From: Dama dama
Lineage: Eukaryota > Chordata > Mammalia > Artiodactyla > Cervidae
Length of the DNA stretch: 64,000 nt
Direction: 5' to 3'
Assembly: GCF_033118175.1 (NCBI RefSeq)
Contig: NC_083698.1
Location: 71,827,001-71,891,000 of the forward strand
Part shown: in pieces, positions 34,607-46,310 of the stretch
How the letters are laid out: every line of letters begins with the position of its first letter
Numbering within the stretch: position 1 is the stretch's first letter
The notes under the pieces: model-generated
What the model was told of the DNA's origin: nothing
Seen by the model: the letters and a program-made list of their open reading frames with translations, nothing else
Databases searched by the model: none
Translations under genes and position numbers: made by a program

Positions 34607-34625
34607 AAAAAAAGCCATTATAGAA
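34607..34625. repeat. Right TSD of L1 copy A
   Basis: It is identical over 19 bases to 30560-30578. The first seven A merge with the poly(A) tail, so the left boundary is arbitrary within that run. Confidence 0.9.
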
Positions 34626-34654
34626 AAGGAATATAGATTTGGACCTGGCTCTTT

Positions 34655-35407
34655 TCACTCCTGTGGTTAGTGGAACCATCCCTCCACCATCAAGATGTCT
34701 ATACCCTAGTCCTTGGATGCTGTAAATGTCAATTTATTAATACATAGAGAAAGAGACTTTGTAGATGTGATTAAAGTTAAGGATCTGGAAATTGAGAGAG
34801 GATCCTGAGTATACATGTTGACCCATCTAATCACATGACTCCTGAGAGCAGAGAAACTTTCCCAGCTGTGGTCAGGCATGGTGTGACTACAAAAAAATTG
34901 TCAAGGGATGCTGTGTTGTTGGCCTCGGGCTTCCCAGGTGGCACTAGTGGTAAAGAAGCAGCCTGCCAGTGCAGGAGATGTAAGAGATGAGAGTTTGATC
35001 CCTGGGTTGGGAAGACCCCTGGAGTAGGAAGTGTCATACCACCCCAGTACTCCTGCCTGGAGGATCCCATGGGCAGAGAATCCTGGCAGGTTATAATCTA
35101 CGTAGCCACAAAGAATTGGACATGACTGAGTGACTGAGCACACATACACTGCCTTAAAGATGGAGGAAGGGGACACAAACCAAGAAGTATGGGAGGTCTC
35201 CAGAAGCTGAAGAAAAAGGATTCTCCTCTGGATCCTCCAGAAATGTAGCAGTCCTGCCAACACCTTACTTTTAGCCCAGGTATAGCCCATGCTAGATGTC
35301 TGACCTACAGTGCTAAATGATGAACTCTGAATATATCACAATAGTAAAATAACACATATGTGTTTTTTTAAACAACCAACTTTTTGGTGATGTGTTAAGG
35401 CAACGAA
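34655..35407 (+). mobile_element. MLT1-type LTR, sense, split by a Bov-tA
   Basis: An MLT1C/D-like LTR: 'aagatgtctataccctagtcc', 'gactttgtagatgtgattaaagttaagg' on the left; 'agatggaggaaggggacac', 'ggtctccagaagctg', 'ccagaaatgtagcagtcctgcc' and 'tttttggtgatgtgttaagg' on the right. The Bov-tA at 34928-35152 separates the halves. It is a solo LTR. Confidence 0.8.
34928..35152 (+). mobile_element. Bov-tA SINE in the MLT1 LTR
   Basis: A sense copy of the 'cactagtggtaaagaa' subtype. It runs from 'gggcttcccaggtggcac' to 'ggacatgactgagtgactg'. Confidence 0.95.
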
Positions 35408-36774
35408 AGGAAATGAACAACCCATGCTGGAGAAAGGCATTAGACATGAACATTTTTCTTACCAGTGTAGTCAACTCAGTCACTTGTCTTCATGGCAGCA
35501 CTGAAGATGCTAGTGTGGCCCTCATTATAAGCAGTGGGAGTGACAAGTGTGGGCCCACCATTTGCATTTATGCAGCACCATCTTGCTCTTCCTGGAAGTT
35601 TCTTCTGCTTGGAATATGCTTTCCCCTTATTTCTGGGATCCCCTCCTCATCTTTCGAAATGCAAAGTAAACATCACCAGACATAGCAAATGGAAAAAGAT
35701 GACACTAAATTGCAGGCATCTTAGGGGAGCGCTAGGGGAGACCTGAACAACGATTAGAGTTGAACTCTTCAGATGGCCAGTCACAAGTTCAACTTCAGGA
35801 TCTATAAAGACTGAGGGGTTCTGGCTCATTCTCTTTGAGCTCCTATCTGAAGGAGACTGGGTATCTGGTACATTGCATGGGGCAGAGCAGTGGAAGCCCA
35901 GAGGGAAGTCTGTTGGGAGAAGGTATATGTGATGTTTACTACTGTGTACTTGGCACTCAGCCCAAGACCTGGCATCCAAGTGCCTCTGAATTGCTTGGCA
36001 AATAAATGGAATAAAGGAATAAAGCCAGTGGTCAAGTGAGAATCAATATAGAAATTATGCTCACCCCAACTTCCTCATAAATGGGAGGGCAACTTATCCT
36101 CAGCTTCACCAAGGACCAAATTAACGAAGCTGAAAAATAGACCCTGACCTGTGATATTCTCCTAGAGGCCAGTGGTCTACCAGTCAGCCAGGAAGTCCAG
36201 TGTGGGAAGGATGGTAACTGACAGGAGTCTGTAGCTGAACAGAACTGAAACAACTTGAAGAAGCAGATGTCTCAGGGGTGGTAGTGCTTGAAAAGAAAGC
36301 TGCCTGGCTTAGTTTTGGAGTGAATCAATAGCCTTGAAATAAACTGTCAGCCCCAGAGTCCTGTACAGAACCCCAGAGAGAATCAAGCTCTGTTGTGGCT
36401 GAAAATTTGGAATTAGATGAGAACCAATGGCTGGGGAATTTGGACTGGGGAGGGGAGTTATTAAGAGGGAGAGAGAGAGCTGACAGATAGAACCTGGTTC
36501 CCCAGGATGAGGCTTGCATTTGGGACTTCAGGCTGAGAGGAAACAAAGACAAGAGTGTTGGTTTGGGAGCTGGAGCTGTGATCACAGACTGATTCCAAAT
36601 TCCAGTCTCTGGAAATAAGATTCCTAGTATGAGTCTTTTCTTGACCTGGGCCGTCTCAGCACCTCTTAGAGCTAAGTCTGTGGGTTTAAGTCCTCCACAT
36701 TTGCAGCTGAGCAGATGTGGGGAAAGCAGGGCTTGGAGGCCCTCAACAATGTCTTATCAACACATATTCTTTTG
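35408..36774. other. Mostly unclassified; small L2-like piece
   Basis: The segment near 35575-35670 (ctcttcctggaagtttcttc, tggaatatgctttcccctta, atcccctcctcatctttcg) resembles L2 in sense. The remainder has no recognised family. Frames of 69-110 codons overlap on both strands without domains. A GA-rich tract lies at about 36455-36480. Confidence 0.45.
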
Positions 36775-37105
36775 TTTTTTATTTAATTTTCATTTTATAG
36801 TATAGCTGGTTTACGGTGTTGTGTTAGTTTCAGGTGTATAGCAAAGGGATTCAGTTATATATATATACATATATCCACTCTTTTTCAGATTCTTTTCCCA
36901 TCTTAGTTATTATAGAATGTTCAGTAGAGTTCCCTGTGCTATCCAGTAGGTTCTTGTTGATTATCTATGCTATATGTAGTAGTATATATATCTTAACCCC
37001 AAACTCCTAATTTATCCCTTCTTCCACCTTTCCCCTTTGATCATCATAAAAGTTTGTTTTCAAAGTTTGTGGGTCTGTTTCTTGTACCATGTCTTATCAG
37101 TCCTT
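36775..37105 (-). mobile_element. Older artiodactyl L1 3' end, antisense
   Basis: The plus strand reads 'atagtatagctggtttacgg', 'tgttagtttcaggtgtatagc', 'gttccctgtgctatccagtagg' and 'ttgtgggtctgtttcttg', the antisense of the 3' UTR also present in sense at 45950-46270 and 49700-49925. A TATA-rich tract lies at 36858-36878. Confidence 0.82.
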
Positions 37106-37124
37106 GCATCATGCTTCCATGGTA

Positions 37125-37280
37125 GCTTGTAGTGTTTATCATGATGTTTGTGTGTGCCTAAGTCCCCTAGAGATGAATGTCCTGAGAGAAACCACCATGC
37201 CTTATCCATCCTGTCTTCCCAAGGTCCACCACAAGGACACCTGACATAAACTCAATAAAGGCCGACGATTGAAAGGAGGA
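37125..37280 (+). mobile_element. L2 3' terminus, sense
   Basis: The sequence 'ctagagatgaatgtcctgagag', 'catcctgtcttcccaaggtcc', 'gacacctgacataaactcaataaagg' follows the L2 3' end up to its terminal TGAA-like words. Confidence 0.55.
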
Positions 37281-37964
37281 CATTTTAAAATTCGCAGATT
37301 GATGTGGTTTCTGGTTGGCAGCAAAAACACATGGATATTTGTCATATATTCAAAGTCCTGTTTATTGGTAAGTTGAAGATGTGTTTGTATATCTATGTTT
37401 CTGCCTTAAGATGAAGTTGGTCCTGGCTTATTGGTTTGTCTGAAGTGGCTAAGATTTTGTGATCAAAATGTGCAGAATTATGAGTTATTTGCAAATCTGA
37501 TGAAATTCATTGTTCATTTCTCTGATTTGTGTTTCTTTTATTTTGGCAGAATTTTGGTACATGCTGTTTTTCAGGTTTCAGGTTTTTTTTCCCTCTTTTT
37601 TTAGAAGATTAATATTTGGTGTGATCTGTTCTTTTGCTTCTAGATATTCCTCTGGGATAGTATAGGGCAGAAATATGTACAAACAACAGCACATTTTGGT
37701 TAAAAGTTGTGAAATGTAGAAATACTCAACATAGTTGATGTTTTAGAACATTCTGCATTCCTAAAATTAAGGTCAGAAAAGCTTTTGCCTCTACTACTAT
37801 AAAATTACAGAGAAGGTAAAGTGGACAATTTGGAGAAGTTGAAAGATGTGCATTTACTATATGAGATACATTTTCATGAGGCTTGTTTTGATTCAAAATG
37901 AGTCTTACTTAAGTCTGGAGGGAAAGTAAATGCAGATCCATCATTTATCAGCAGAATGACAGGA
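37281..37964. other. Unclassified AT-rich sequence
   Basis: No family, gene or notable structure is recognised. T-rich runs occur near 37580-37600. Confidence 0.5.
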
Positions 37965-38035
37965 AGCAAATTAAGTCATTTTTCTAAATCTCAGTTCCTA
38001 TTTCCTTCTATAAAATGGAAGTTATGATCATAGAA
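37965..38035 (+). mobile_element. MIR SINE relic, sense
   Basis: The sequence 'aagtcatttttctaaatctcag' then 'ataaaatggaagttatgatcatag' matches the MIR core in sense. It is short and diverged. Confidence 0.55.
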
Positions 38036-38590
38036 CCAAACAAGGAAGAGCAACCCAATATTGAAGGGGAAGACTAAAGTGGGAGGATTGATAATCCCTG
38101 ACTTCAAGACTTACTATAAAGCTCTGGTAATCAACAGAGTGTGGTATTGATGAAATAATAGATTAACAGAACAGAATAGAGAGCCCAGAAATGTACCCCC
38201 ATAAATATAGTTAATTGCCCTTTGACAAATGGCAATAGCAACATTGCCAATGGAGCAAAGACAGTCTCTTTAACTAATGGTGCTGTAGCAACTAAACATT
38301 CACATACAAAAAATTGAATATAGACACAGACCTTAGTCTTCACAAAAAATTAACTCAAAATAGAACATAGACATAAATTGTAAAATGTAAACCTATTAAC
38401 CCCCTAGAAGATAGCACAAGAGAAAATCTAGATGATCCTGGTTTTGGTGATGACTTTTTTGATGAAATTGCAAAGGCAGGATACATGAAAGAAAGAATTG
38501 ATAAACACAACTTCATAAAACTTAAAAATTTCTTCTCTGAACAAAACATTGCCAAGAGAACAAAAAGAAAGGAAATTAACTTATAATATG
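38036..38590 (+). mobile_element. Old L1 ORF2 segment, sense
   Basis: The sequence 'cctgacttcaagacttactataaagc', 'gtgtggtattgatg', 'gagagcccagaaatg', 'aactcaaaatagaacatag' and 'aactttaaaaa'-type words follow the ORF2 region downstream of RT. It is full of stops. Confidence 0.85.
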
Positions 38591-38600
38591 TTTTCTCTCT

Positions 38601-38803
38601 TTGTTGTTTGGTCACTAAGTCATCTCCCTCTTTTGCAACCCTGTGGACTGTAGCCTGCCAGCCTCCTCTGTCCATGGAATTCTCCAGGCAAGAATACTGG
38701 AGTGGGTTGCCATTTTCTTCTCCAGGGGATCTTTCTGACCCAGAGATAAAACCCATGTCTCCTGCATTGCAGGCAGATTCTTTACCTCTGAGCCACCAGG
38801 GAA
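38601..38803 (-). mobile_element. Bov-tA SINE, antisense
   Basis: A full-length antisense copy from 'gttgtttggtcactaagtc' to 'ctctgagccaccagggaa', terminating the old L1 segment. Confidence 0.95.
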
Positions 38804-39169
38804 TACCATTATCTCCTAGATAATAAAATAATGATTTTTTGAGAATTATATAGAATATATTAACTGTCTCTTAGATTTGGGGAAACAGATTAAAATCTTT
38901 ACTTTTGTATGATTTGACTTTCCTTTTCTAATGTGACATGGAAAACACTCATAGAAAATGCACAAAAATAACTGTAGGATCCAGTAGATTATTGAAAAGT
39001 GAACACACTATTCTGACTGCTCTGACAGTTCTAGTGCTCCCTGTTTTGAACTATATATAAATGGAATTGTGTGGAATGCATTCTTGTGTTTGCCTGCTCT
39101 TCCTTCAATGGTCTGCAGGCTGTGCACCTTTCTTCTGGGTAGGAGAGAGTGGCTCACTCATTGACCCTG

Positions 39170-39500
39170 GTGTTAGGAGAGCTTCTGCTGGAATTTTAAT
39201 TGTGATCCTATTAGATCTACAGATCAATCTGGGATCGATTGTCATCTTCTCAATATTGAGTCTTTTCAACCCCTATGTGATAGATGCCTCCATTTATGTA
39301 GATCTTCTTTAATTTTTAGTCATAAATAATTTTATTCATTCTTGGGGGTATATCTTACATTTCTCATTACATTTATTTCTAGAATTTGATATTTTTGATG
39401 CTACTGTAAATGATGTTTTTATTTAAATCTCATTTTTAATTTCTTGATGCTATGTAACAAGAGATTTTTTCTTTATATTACCCTTATACCCAGTATTCTT
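39170..39500 (-). mobile_element. Old L1 ORF2 fragment, antisense
   Basis: The sequence 'gatctacagatcaatctggg', 'ttctcaatattgagtcttttc', 'gtagatcttctttaatttttag' and 'tttttgatgctactgtaaatg' is the antisense of ORF2 after the RT core in ancient L1. Confidence 0.78.
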
Positions 39501-39525
39501 GTTTAATCCATTTTAAAATCATTTG

Positions 39526-39915
39526 TTTGTTCAGTTGCCAAGTTGTGTCCGACTCTCTGCGACCCCATGGACCACAGCACACCAGGCCTCCATCCCTCAC
39601 TATCTCCTGGAGTTTGCCAAGTTCATGTCCATTGAATTGGTGATGTCATCCAACCATTTCAATCTCTGCCACCCTCTTCTCCTTCTGCCCTCGGTCCTTC
39701 CCAGCATCAGGGTCTTTTCTAATGAGTCTGCTCTTTGTATCAGATGGTCAAAGTATTGGAGCTTCAGCTTCAGCATCAGTCTTTCCAATGAGTATTCAGG
39801 GTTGATTTCCTTTCAGATTGACAGATTTGAGCTCCATGCTGTCCAAGGGACTCTCAAGAGTCTTTTCCAGCACCACAGTTTGAAAGCATGAATTCTTCAG
39901 TGCTCTGCCTTTTTA
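39526..39915 (-). mobile_element. BovB 3' fragment, antisense
   Basis: The sequence 'gttcagttgccaagttgtgtccg', 'cctggagtttgccaagttcatg', 'ttctgccctcggtcc' and 'gggactctcaagagtc' is the BovB 3' region in reverse, 5'-truncated at about 39915. Confidence 0.92.
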
Positions 39916-40928
39916 ATGGTACTTTACAGTATAAAATGGGTTTTCCCCCTCCTTTCTAATGCTTGTATTTTCTTTTTCTGTTTCTCTCTGTTTTGTTTTC
40001 TCCATTTCCTTTGCCTTTCTTCACAGGTGTAACTTGAGCATTGTTTAGAATTTCATTTTGTTGTATCTATAGCAATTTTTAGTATATCTCTTTGGCTAGC
40101 TTTTTTAGTGTTTGTTTGAAGTGTTATATTCTATATACATAGCTTATCACAGTGTACTGAACAGTTCTAGTAAAGTTGAGAAACTTTATGTCCCTTTACA
40201 TCACTTTACCTTCCCTTCTTTATGATCAAATTGTTTTGAACATGTCCTCTATAAATGCTGAGACCATCAGTCGGTATTATAATTTCTGTGTAGAAAACTC
40301 AAAATAATTTAGACAATTCAAAAAGAAAAGGAAAGTATATTTCATTTACCCATTCTTTGGTCTTCCATTCTTACTTTTTTCTTTCTGATTTTTTTTTCAT
40401 CATTTCCTTTCTGTTAGAGAACTTTTGTTAGCCATTGTGTTAAGGTAGGTCTGCCAAGGAAAAAGTCTCTTAGTTACCCTTCTTCTGAGAAAGTTTTGAT
40501 TTCCCCTTCATTCCTGAAGGATATGTTTGTGAACAGAAGATTCTGGGTGACAGTTCTTTTCTTTCAGTCCTTGGAAAACGGTGCCTCTTCATTCTGACTT
40601 CCATTGTTTGTATGAGAAAACCATTGCCACCACATAGTTTTCCCCATATGTAAGTTTTCATCCTATCTTTTAATACTTTCAGGATTTTTTCATTGTCTTT
40701 AGTTTTCATATGAGAAACCTTGTCTTGTTTAGTTATAATGAATCTTGGCATGGATTTCTTGTGTTTATCCTGATTGGAGTTCACTCATCTTTAAGTTTAT
40801 AGATCTGTCAAATTTGGGAAATTTTCAGCAAATAGATTACCAAATAACTTGTCAGTCCTCTTTCTCCTCTCTTTTTGGGACTCTGGTGATATGAATATCC
40901 AACCTTTGTACATTCCCACACATCCCTG

Positions 40929-40945
40929 AGGTTCTGTTCATTCTT
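40929..40945. repeat. Left TSD of L1 copy C
   Basis: The 17 bases 'aggttctgttcattctt' recur exactly at 44692-44708. Both copies read into ancient L1M sequence on their outer sides. Confidence 0.95.
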
Positions 40946-43900
40946 TTTTTAAAAAATTAATTTATTTATTCATTTTAATTGAAAGCTAATTACTTTACAA
41001 TATAATAGTGGTTTTTGCCATACATTGACATGAATCAGCCATGGGTATACATGTGTTCCCCATCTTGAACCTCCCTCCCACCTCCTTCCCCATCCCCTCC
41101 CTGATTGTTGTTGTCACAGTGCACAGCTTTGAGTGCCCTGTTTCATGCATCAAACCTGGACTGGTGATCTGTTTCACATATGGTAATATACAGGCTTCAA
41201 TGCTATTCTCTCAAATCATCCCACCCTCACCCTCTCCCACAGAGTACAAAAGTCTGTTCTTCATATCTGTGTCTCTTTTGCTGTCTCACATATAGGGTCT
41301 TCATTACCATTTTTCTAAATTCCATATATATGCGTTAGTATACTGTATTGGTGTTTTTCTCTCTAACTTACTTCACTCTGTATAATAGGCTCCAGTTTCA
41401 TCCACCTCATTAGAACTGATTCAAATGTGTTTTTTTAAAGGCTGAGTAATATTCCATTGTGTATATGTACCACAGCTTTCTTATCCACTCATCTGCAGAT
41501 GGGCGACTAGGTTACTTCTCTGTCCTAGCTATTGTAAACAGTGCTGCGATGAACATTGGGGTACATGTGTCTCTTTCAATTCTGGTTTCCTCAGTGTGCA
41601 TGCCCAGCAGTGGGATTGCTGGGTCATATGGCAGTTCTATTTCCAGTTTTTTAAGGAATCTCCACACTGTTCTCCATAGTGGCTGTACTAATTTGCATTC
41701 CCATCAACACTGTAAGAGGGTTCCCTTTTCTTTGCACCCTCTCCAGCATTTATTGTTTGTAGACTTTTTGATATCAGCCATTCTGACTGACATGAGATGG
41801 TACCTCATTGTGGTTTTGATTTGCATTTCTCTGATAATGAGTGATGTTGAGATTCTTTTCAGGTGTTTGTTAGCCATCTGTATGTCTTCTTTGGAGAAAT
41901 GTCTGTTTAGTTCTTTGGCCTATTTTTTGACTGGGTCACTTATTTTTCTGGTATTGAGGTGCATGAGCTGCTTGTATATTTTTGAAATTAATTCTTTGTC
42001 AGTTGCTTGCTTGCTATTATTTTCTCCCTTTCTGAAGGCTGTCTTTTCACCTTGTTTAAAGTTTCCTTCATTGTGCAAAACCTTTTATGTTTAATTGGGT
42101 CCCATTTGTTTATTTTTTGCTTTTATTTCCATTACTCTGGGAGGTAGGTCATAGAGGATCCTGCTGTGATTTACGTCAGAGAGTGTTTTGCCTATGTTTT
42201 CCTCTAGAAGGTTTCATAGTTTCTGGTCTTACATTTAGATCTTTAATCCATTTTGAGTTTATTTTTGTGTATGGTGTTAGAAAGTGTTCTATTTTCATTC
42301 TTCTACAGGTGGTTGACCAGTTTACCCAGCCCCACTTGTTAAAGAGATTGTCTTTTCTCCATTGTATATTCTTGCCTCCTTCATCAAAGATAAGGTGTCC
42401 ATAGGTGTGTGGATTTATCTCTGGGCTTTCTATTTTGTTCCATTGACCTATATTTCTGTCTTTCAGCCAGTACCATACTGTCTTGATGACTGTAGCTTTG
42501 TAGTATAGTCTGAAGTCAGGTAGGTTGATTTTTTCAGTTCTATTCTTTTTTCTCAAGATTGCTTTGGCTATTCAAGGTTTTTTTTTTTTTTTTTGTATTT
42601 CCATACAAATTGTGAGATTATTTGCTCTAGTTCTGTGAAAAATACCATTGGTAGCTTGATAGGGATTGCATTGAATCTATAGATTGCTTTGCGTAGTATA
42701 CTCACTTTCACTATATTGATTCTTTGAATCCGTAAACATGGTATATTTCTCCATCTATTTGTGTCATCTTTAATTTTTTTCAATAAGTGTTTTATAGTTT
42801 TCTATATATAGGTCTTTTGTTTCTTTAAGTAGATTTATTCCTAAGTATTTTATTCTTTTCATCACAATGGTGAATGGAATTGTTTCCTTAATTTCTCTTT
42901 CTGTTTTCTCATTGTCAGTGTATAGGAATGCAAGGGATTTCTGTGTGTTAATTTTATATCCTATAACTTTTCTATATTCATTGATTAGCTCTAGTAATTT
43001 TCTGGTGGTGTCTTTAGGGTTTTCTGTGTAGAGGATCATGTCGTCTGTAAACAGTGAGAGTTTTACTTCTTTTCCAATTTGGATTATTTTATTTCTTTTT
43101 CTTCTCTGATTGCTGTGGCTAAAAGTTCCAAAATTATGTTGAATAGTAGTGGTGAGAGTGGGCACCTTTGTCTTTTTCCTGACTTTAGGGGGAATGCTTT
43201 CAATTTTTCACCATTGAGGGTAATGCTTGCTGTGGGTTTATCATATACAGTTTTTATTATGTTGAGGTATGTTCCTTCTATGCCTGCTTTCTGGAGGGTT
43301 TTTTTTATCATAAATGGATGTTGAATTTTGTCAAAGGCTTTCTCTGCATCTATTGAGATAATTATATGGTTTTTATCTTTCAATTTGTTAATGTGGTGTA
43401 TCACATTGATTGATTAGGGGATATTGAAGAATCCTTGCATCCCTGGGATAAGGCCCACTTGCTCATGATGTATGATCTTTTTAATATGTTGTTGGATTCT
43501 GTTTGCTAGAATTTTGTTGAGGATTTTTGTATCTATATTCATCAGTGATATTGGTCTGTAATTTTCTCTTTTTGTGGCATCTTTCTCTGGTTTTGGTATT
43601 AGGGTGATGGTGGCATCATAGAATGAATTTGGCAGTTTACCTTCCTCTTCAATTTTCTGGAAGAGTTTGAGTAGGATAGGTATTATCTAGTCTCTAAAAT
43701 TTAGGTAGAATTCACCTGTGAAGCAACCTGGTCCTGGGCTTTTGTTTATTGGAAGATTTTTTATTACAGCTTCGATTTCCGTGCTTGTGATGGGTCTGTT
43801 AAGATTTCCCATTTCCTCCTGGTTCGGTTTTGGAAGGTTATACTTTTCTAAGAATTCATCCATTTCTTCCAAGTTGTCCATTTTATTGGCATATAGTTGC

Positions 43901-44691
43901 TGATAGTAGTCTCTTATGATCCTTTGTATTTCTGTGTTGTTTGTTGTGATTTCTTCATTTTAATTCCTAATTTTGTTGATTTGATTCTTCTCCCTTTTTT
44001 TATTGATGAGTCTGGCTAATGGTTTGTCTATTCTATTTATCTTCTAAAAGAACCAGCTTTTGGCTTTGTTGATTTTTGCTAGTCTCCTTTGTTTCTTTTT
44101 TATTTATTTCTGCCCTAATTTTTATGATTTCTTTCCTTCTACTAACCCTGGGGTTCTTCATTTCTTCTTTTTCTAGTTGCTTTAGGTGTAAAGTTAGGTT
44201 ATTTATTTGATTTTTCTCTTGTTTCCTGAGGTAAGCTTTTATTGCTATGAACCTTCCCCTTAACACTGCTGTTTCTGAATCCCATAGGTTTTGGGTTGTT
44301 GTATTTTCATTTTCATTTGTTTCTATGCATATTTTGATTTCTTCTGTGATTTGTTGGTTATTCAGAAGCATGTTGTTTAGCCTCCATATGCTTGTATTTT
44401 TAATAGTTTTCCCTGTAGTTGACATCTAAGCTTACTGCATTGTGATCAGAAAAGATGCTTGAAATTATTTAAATTTTTTTTGAATTTACCAAGGCTAGAT
44501 TTATGTTCAAGGATGTGATCTATCCTGGACAATGTTCCATGTGCCCTTGAGAAAAAAGGTGAAATTCATTGTTTGGGGGTGAAATGTCCTACAGATATCA
44601 ATTAGGTCAACTGGTCCAGTGTATCATTTAAAGTTTGTGTTTCCTTGCTAATTTTCTGTTTGGTTGATCTATCCATAGGTGTGATTGGGGT
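40946..44691 (-). mobile_element. L1-BT copy C, antisense, 5'-truncated
   Basis: A 3.75-kb L1 on the minus strand with its 3' end at 40946 (T-rich tail then 'gaaagctaattactttac') and 5' end inside the endonuclease domain at 44691. The RT active-site motif reads FTDD (43040-43051) instead of FADD. ORF2 is broken into at least seven frames, so it looks older than A and B. At the 9-A site of A and B it keeps the in-frame form (about 43465-43475). A T18-type run at about 42578-42595 is an A-run expansion within ORF2. Confidence 0.95.
42176..44425 (-). pseudogene. L1 ORF2, copy C, multiply frameshifted
   Basis: From the 5' side on the minus strand: the linker block (44033-44425, TTTQNLWDSETAVLRG), the early RT block (43687-43881, NKSPGPGCFTGEFY, where the usual D of GPDGF is C), RT motif B as GKRQRCPLSPLLFN (43084-43404, with RQGCP changed to RQRCP), FTDD at motif C, then C-terminal blocks (42568-42783 and 42176-42556). 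Substitutions at conserved sites show relaxed constraint. It cannot make an active enzyme. Confidence 0.92.
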
Positions 44692-44708
44692 AGGTTCTGT
44701 TCATTCTT
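44692..44708. repeat. Right TSD of L1 copy C
   Basis: An exact 17-base match to 40929-40945. Confidence 0.95.
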
Positions 44709-45649
44709 ATTTTTCAGTTTATAATCTTCTTGTTCAAACTGGGTCACCTCTATTGCTTTATCATCAAGGTCACTAGTATTTTTCCCCTGCCCTATTTTTT
44801 TGTTGACTTCATTCACTGTATGTTTTATTTCATTATTATGTTTTTGGATTTCTTAAATTTCTATTGGTTCTTCTTTATGTCTTTGAGTACTTTGCTGAGA
44901 TGTTCTGTCTTTCATTTGTTTCAGGCATGCTTCTTGAAACATCTTTATGATGGCAACGTTTAAGTGCTTCTCATTTAATTCTAACAACTCTGCCAACTCA
45001 ATTTTGCTGTCTGTATATTGTCTTTTCTCACTCAAGTTGTGATGTCCTTGGTTCTTGCTATGATCAATTATTTTCTGTTGAAATACAGACAATTTGGGTA
45101 TTATTTTGTGAGATTCCAAATCTTATTTAAAGTTTGTATCTTATCAGGATTCTGCTGATGTTAGGGGTGGAAATTCAGGCTCCCTCTGGGGTTCCTTGTT
45201 GCTGCTGAGTGGGAGTGGGAGTGCTAGCTCCTCTCTAGACCTCTGCTAAAACTCCCTGACTGGGACAGATGGAGGCACCTCACCGCTGTTTCCTTCATAA
45301 CCGTCATTGATGTAGGCAGTGAGGAATGTCCTTTTGACCTCTAGACACTGGGAAACATCCTGATTCTTCACTATGCCTCCCCTGAGGTTGCACCAGGTGG
45401 TGGGAAAAGACACTGGAACAGGCAGGGAGGGAAGCTGGGTGAAGTCTCTGGCAGAGGGATGGGCCTGCAGCTCTGTCACTTCTGTTACTTAACAGAAGCT
45501 ATCGCAGCCCATACTTCAGAATGGGAATCATGGTAGCCCCTCACTCACCCATGGTCTTGAGATACTGTGATCAAGGGAAAGGCTTTGTTAAAATGCAAAG
45601 GAATTTGTCAAATTCAGACAGACAGAAAAGTAGAAGCTTGGAATGGAAT

Positions 45650-46310
45650 CAAGAATGATCAATGCTCATTACATTGACTATTGGCTATTTGCAATAGCCA
45701 AGACATGGAAGCAAGCTAAAAATCCATCAGCAGAGAAATGGATAAAGAAGATGTGGTACGTATATACAATGGAATATTATTTAGCCATAAAAAATAATGA
45801 AATAATGCCATTAGCAGCAACGTGGTGAAACCTAGAAATTATCTTACTAAGTGAAGTAAGTCAGATAAAGACAAATATTATATGATATCACTTACGTGTG
45901 GAATGGAAAAAATGATACAAATGAGCTTATTTACAAAACAGAAACAAACCCATAGATATATGAAACAAACTTATGGTTACCAAAAGGGATAGTGGGGAGG
46001 GGTGGATAAATTAGGAGTTTGGGACTAACACATACACACTACTATATATAAAATAGATAAACAACAAAGACTTACTGTATAGCACAGGGAACCATGCTCA
46101 ATATCTTGTAGTAACCTATAATGGAAAAGAATCTGAAAAAGAATATATATATATATATATATATATGCATACATTTAGTTATACATATACATATGTATGC
46201 ATGTGTATATATATGCATATATGTATATGTAACTGTACACTTGAAACTAACACAGCATTGTAAATTAACTAAGCTTCAATTTAAAAAAAAAAAAAGTTAA
46301 AAAAGAACAC
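45650..46310 (+). mobile_element. Older artiodactyl L1 3' end, sense
   Basis: The ORF2 C-terminus (FAIAKTWKQAKNPSAEKWIKK-like frame at 45643-45828, with WYVYTMEYYLAIKNNE) is followed by a 3' UTR with 'gagtttgggactaacacat', 'cttactgtatagcacaggg', 'cttgaaactaacacagcattg' and poly(A) near 46281-46293. Confidence 0.88.
46143..46232. repeat. (AT)n and TACATA-type microsatellite
   Basis: About eleven AT units, then 'tacatatacatatg' and 'tatatatatgcatatatg' variants. It lies within the L1 3' UTR. Confidence 0.92.

Larger units (their letters stand above)
39916..45485 (-). mobile_element. Ancient L1M 5' portion, antisense, split by L1 copy C
   Basis: Left part (39920-40945): 'aaggatatgtttgtgaacag', 'ttctttcagtccttgg' and 'gggaaattttcagcaaatag' resemble an ancient L1M 5' region in antisense. 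Right part (44709-45485): 'gataattctaacaactctgcc'-type words, 'gctccctctggggttccttg' and 'agctcctctctagacctctgc', the GC-rich 5' UTR. Copy C sits between, flanked by a 17-bp TSD. Confidence 0.65.
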
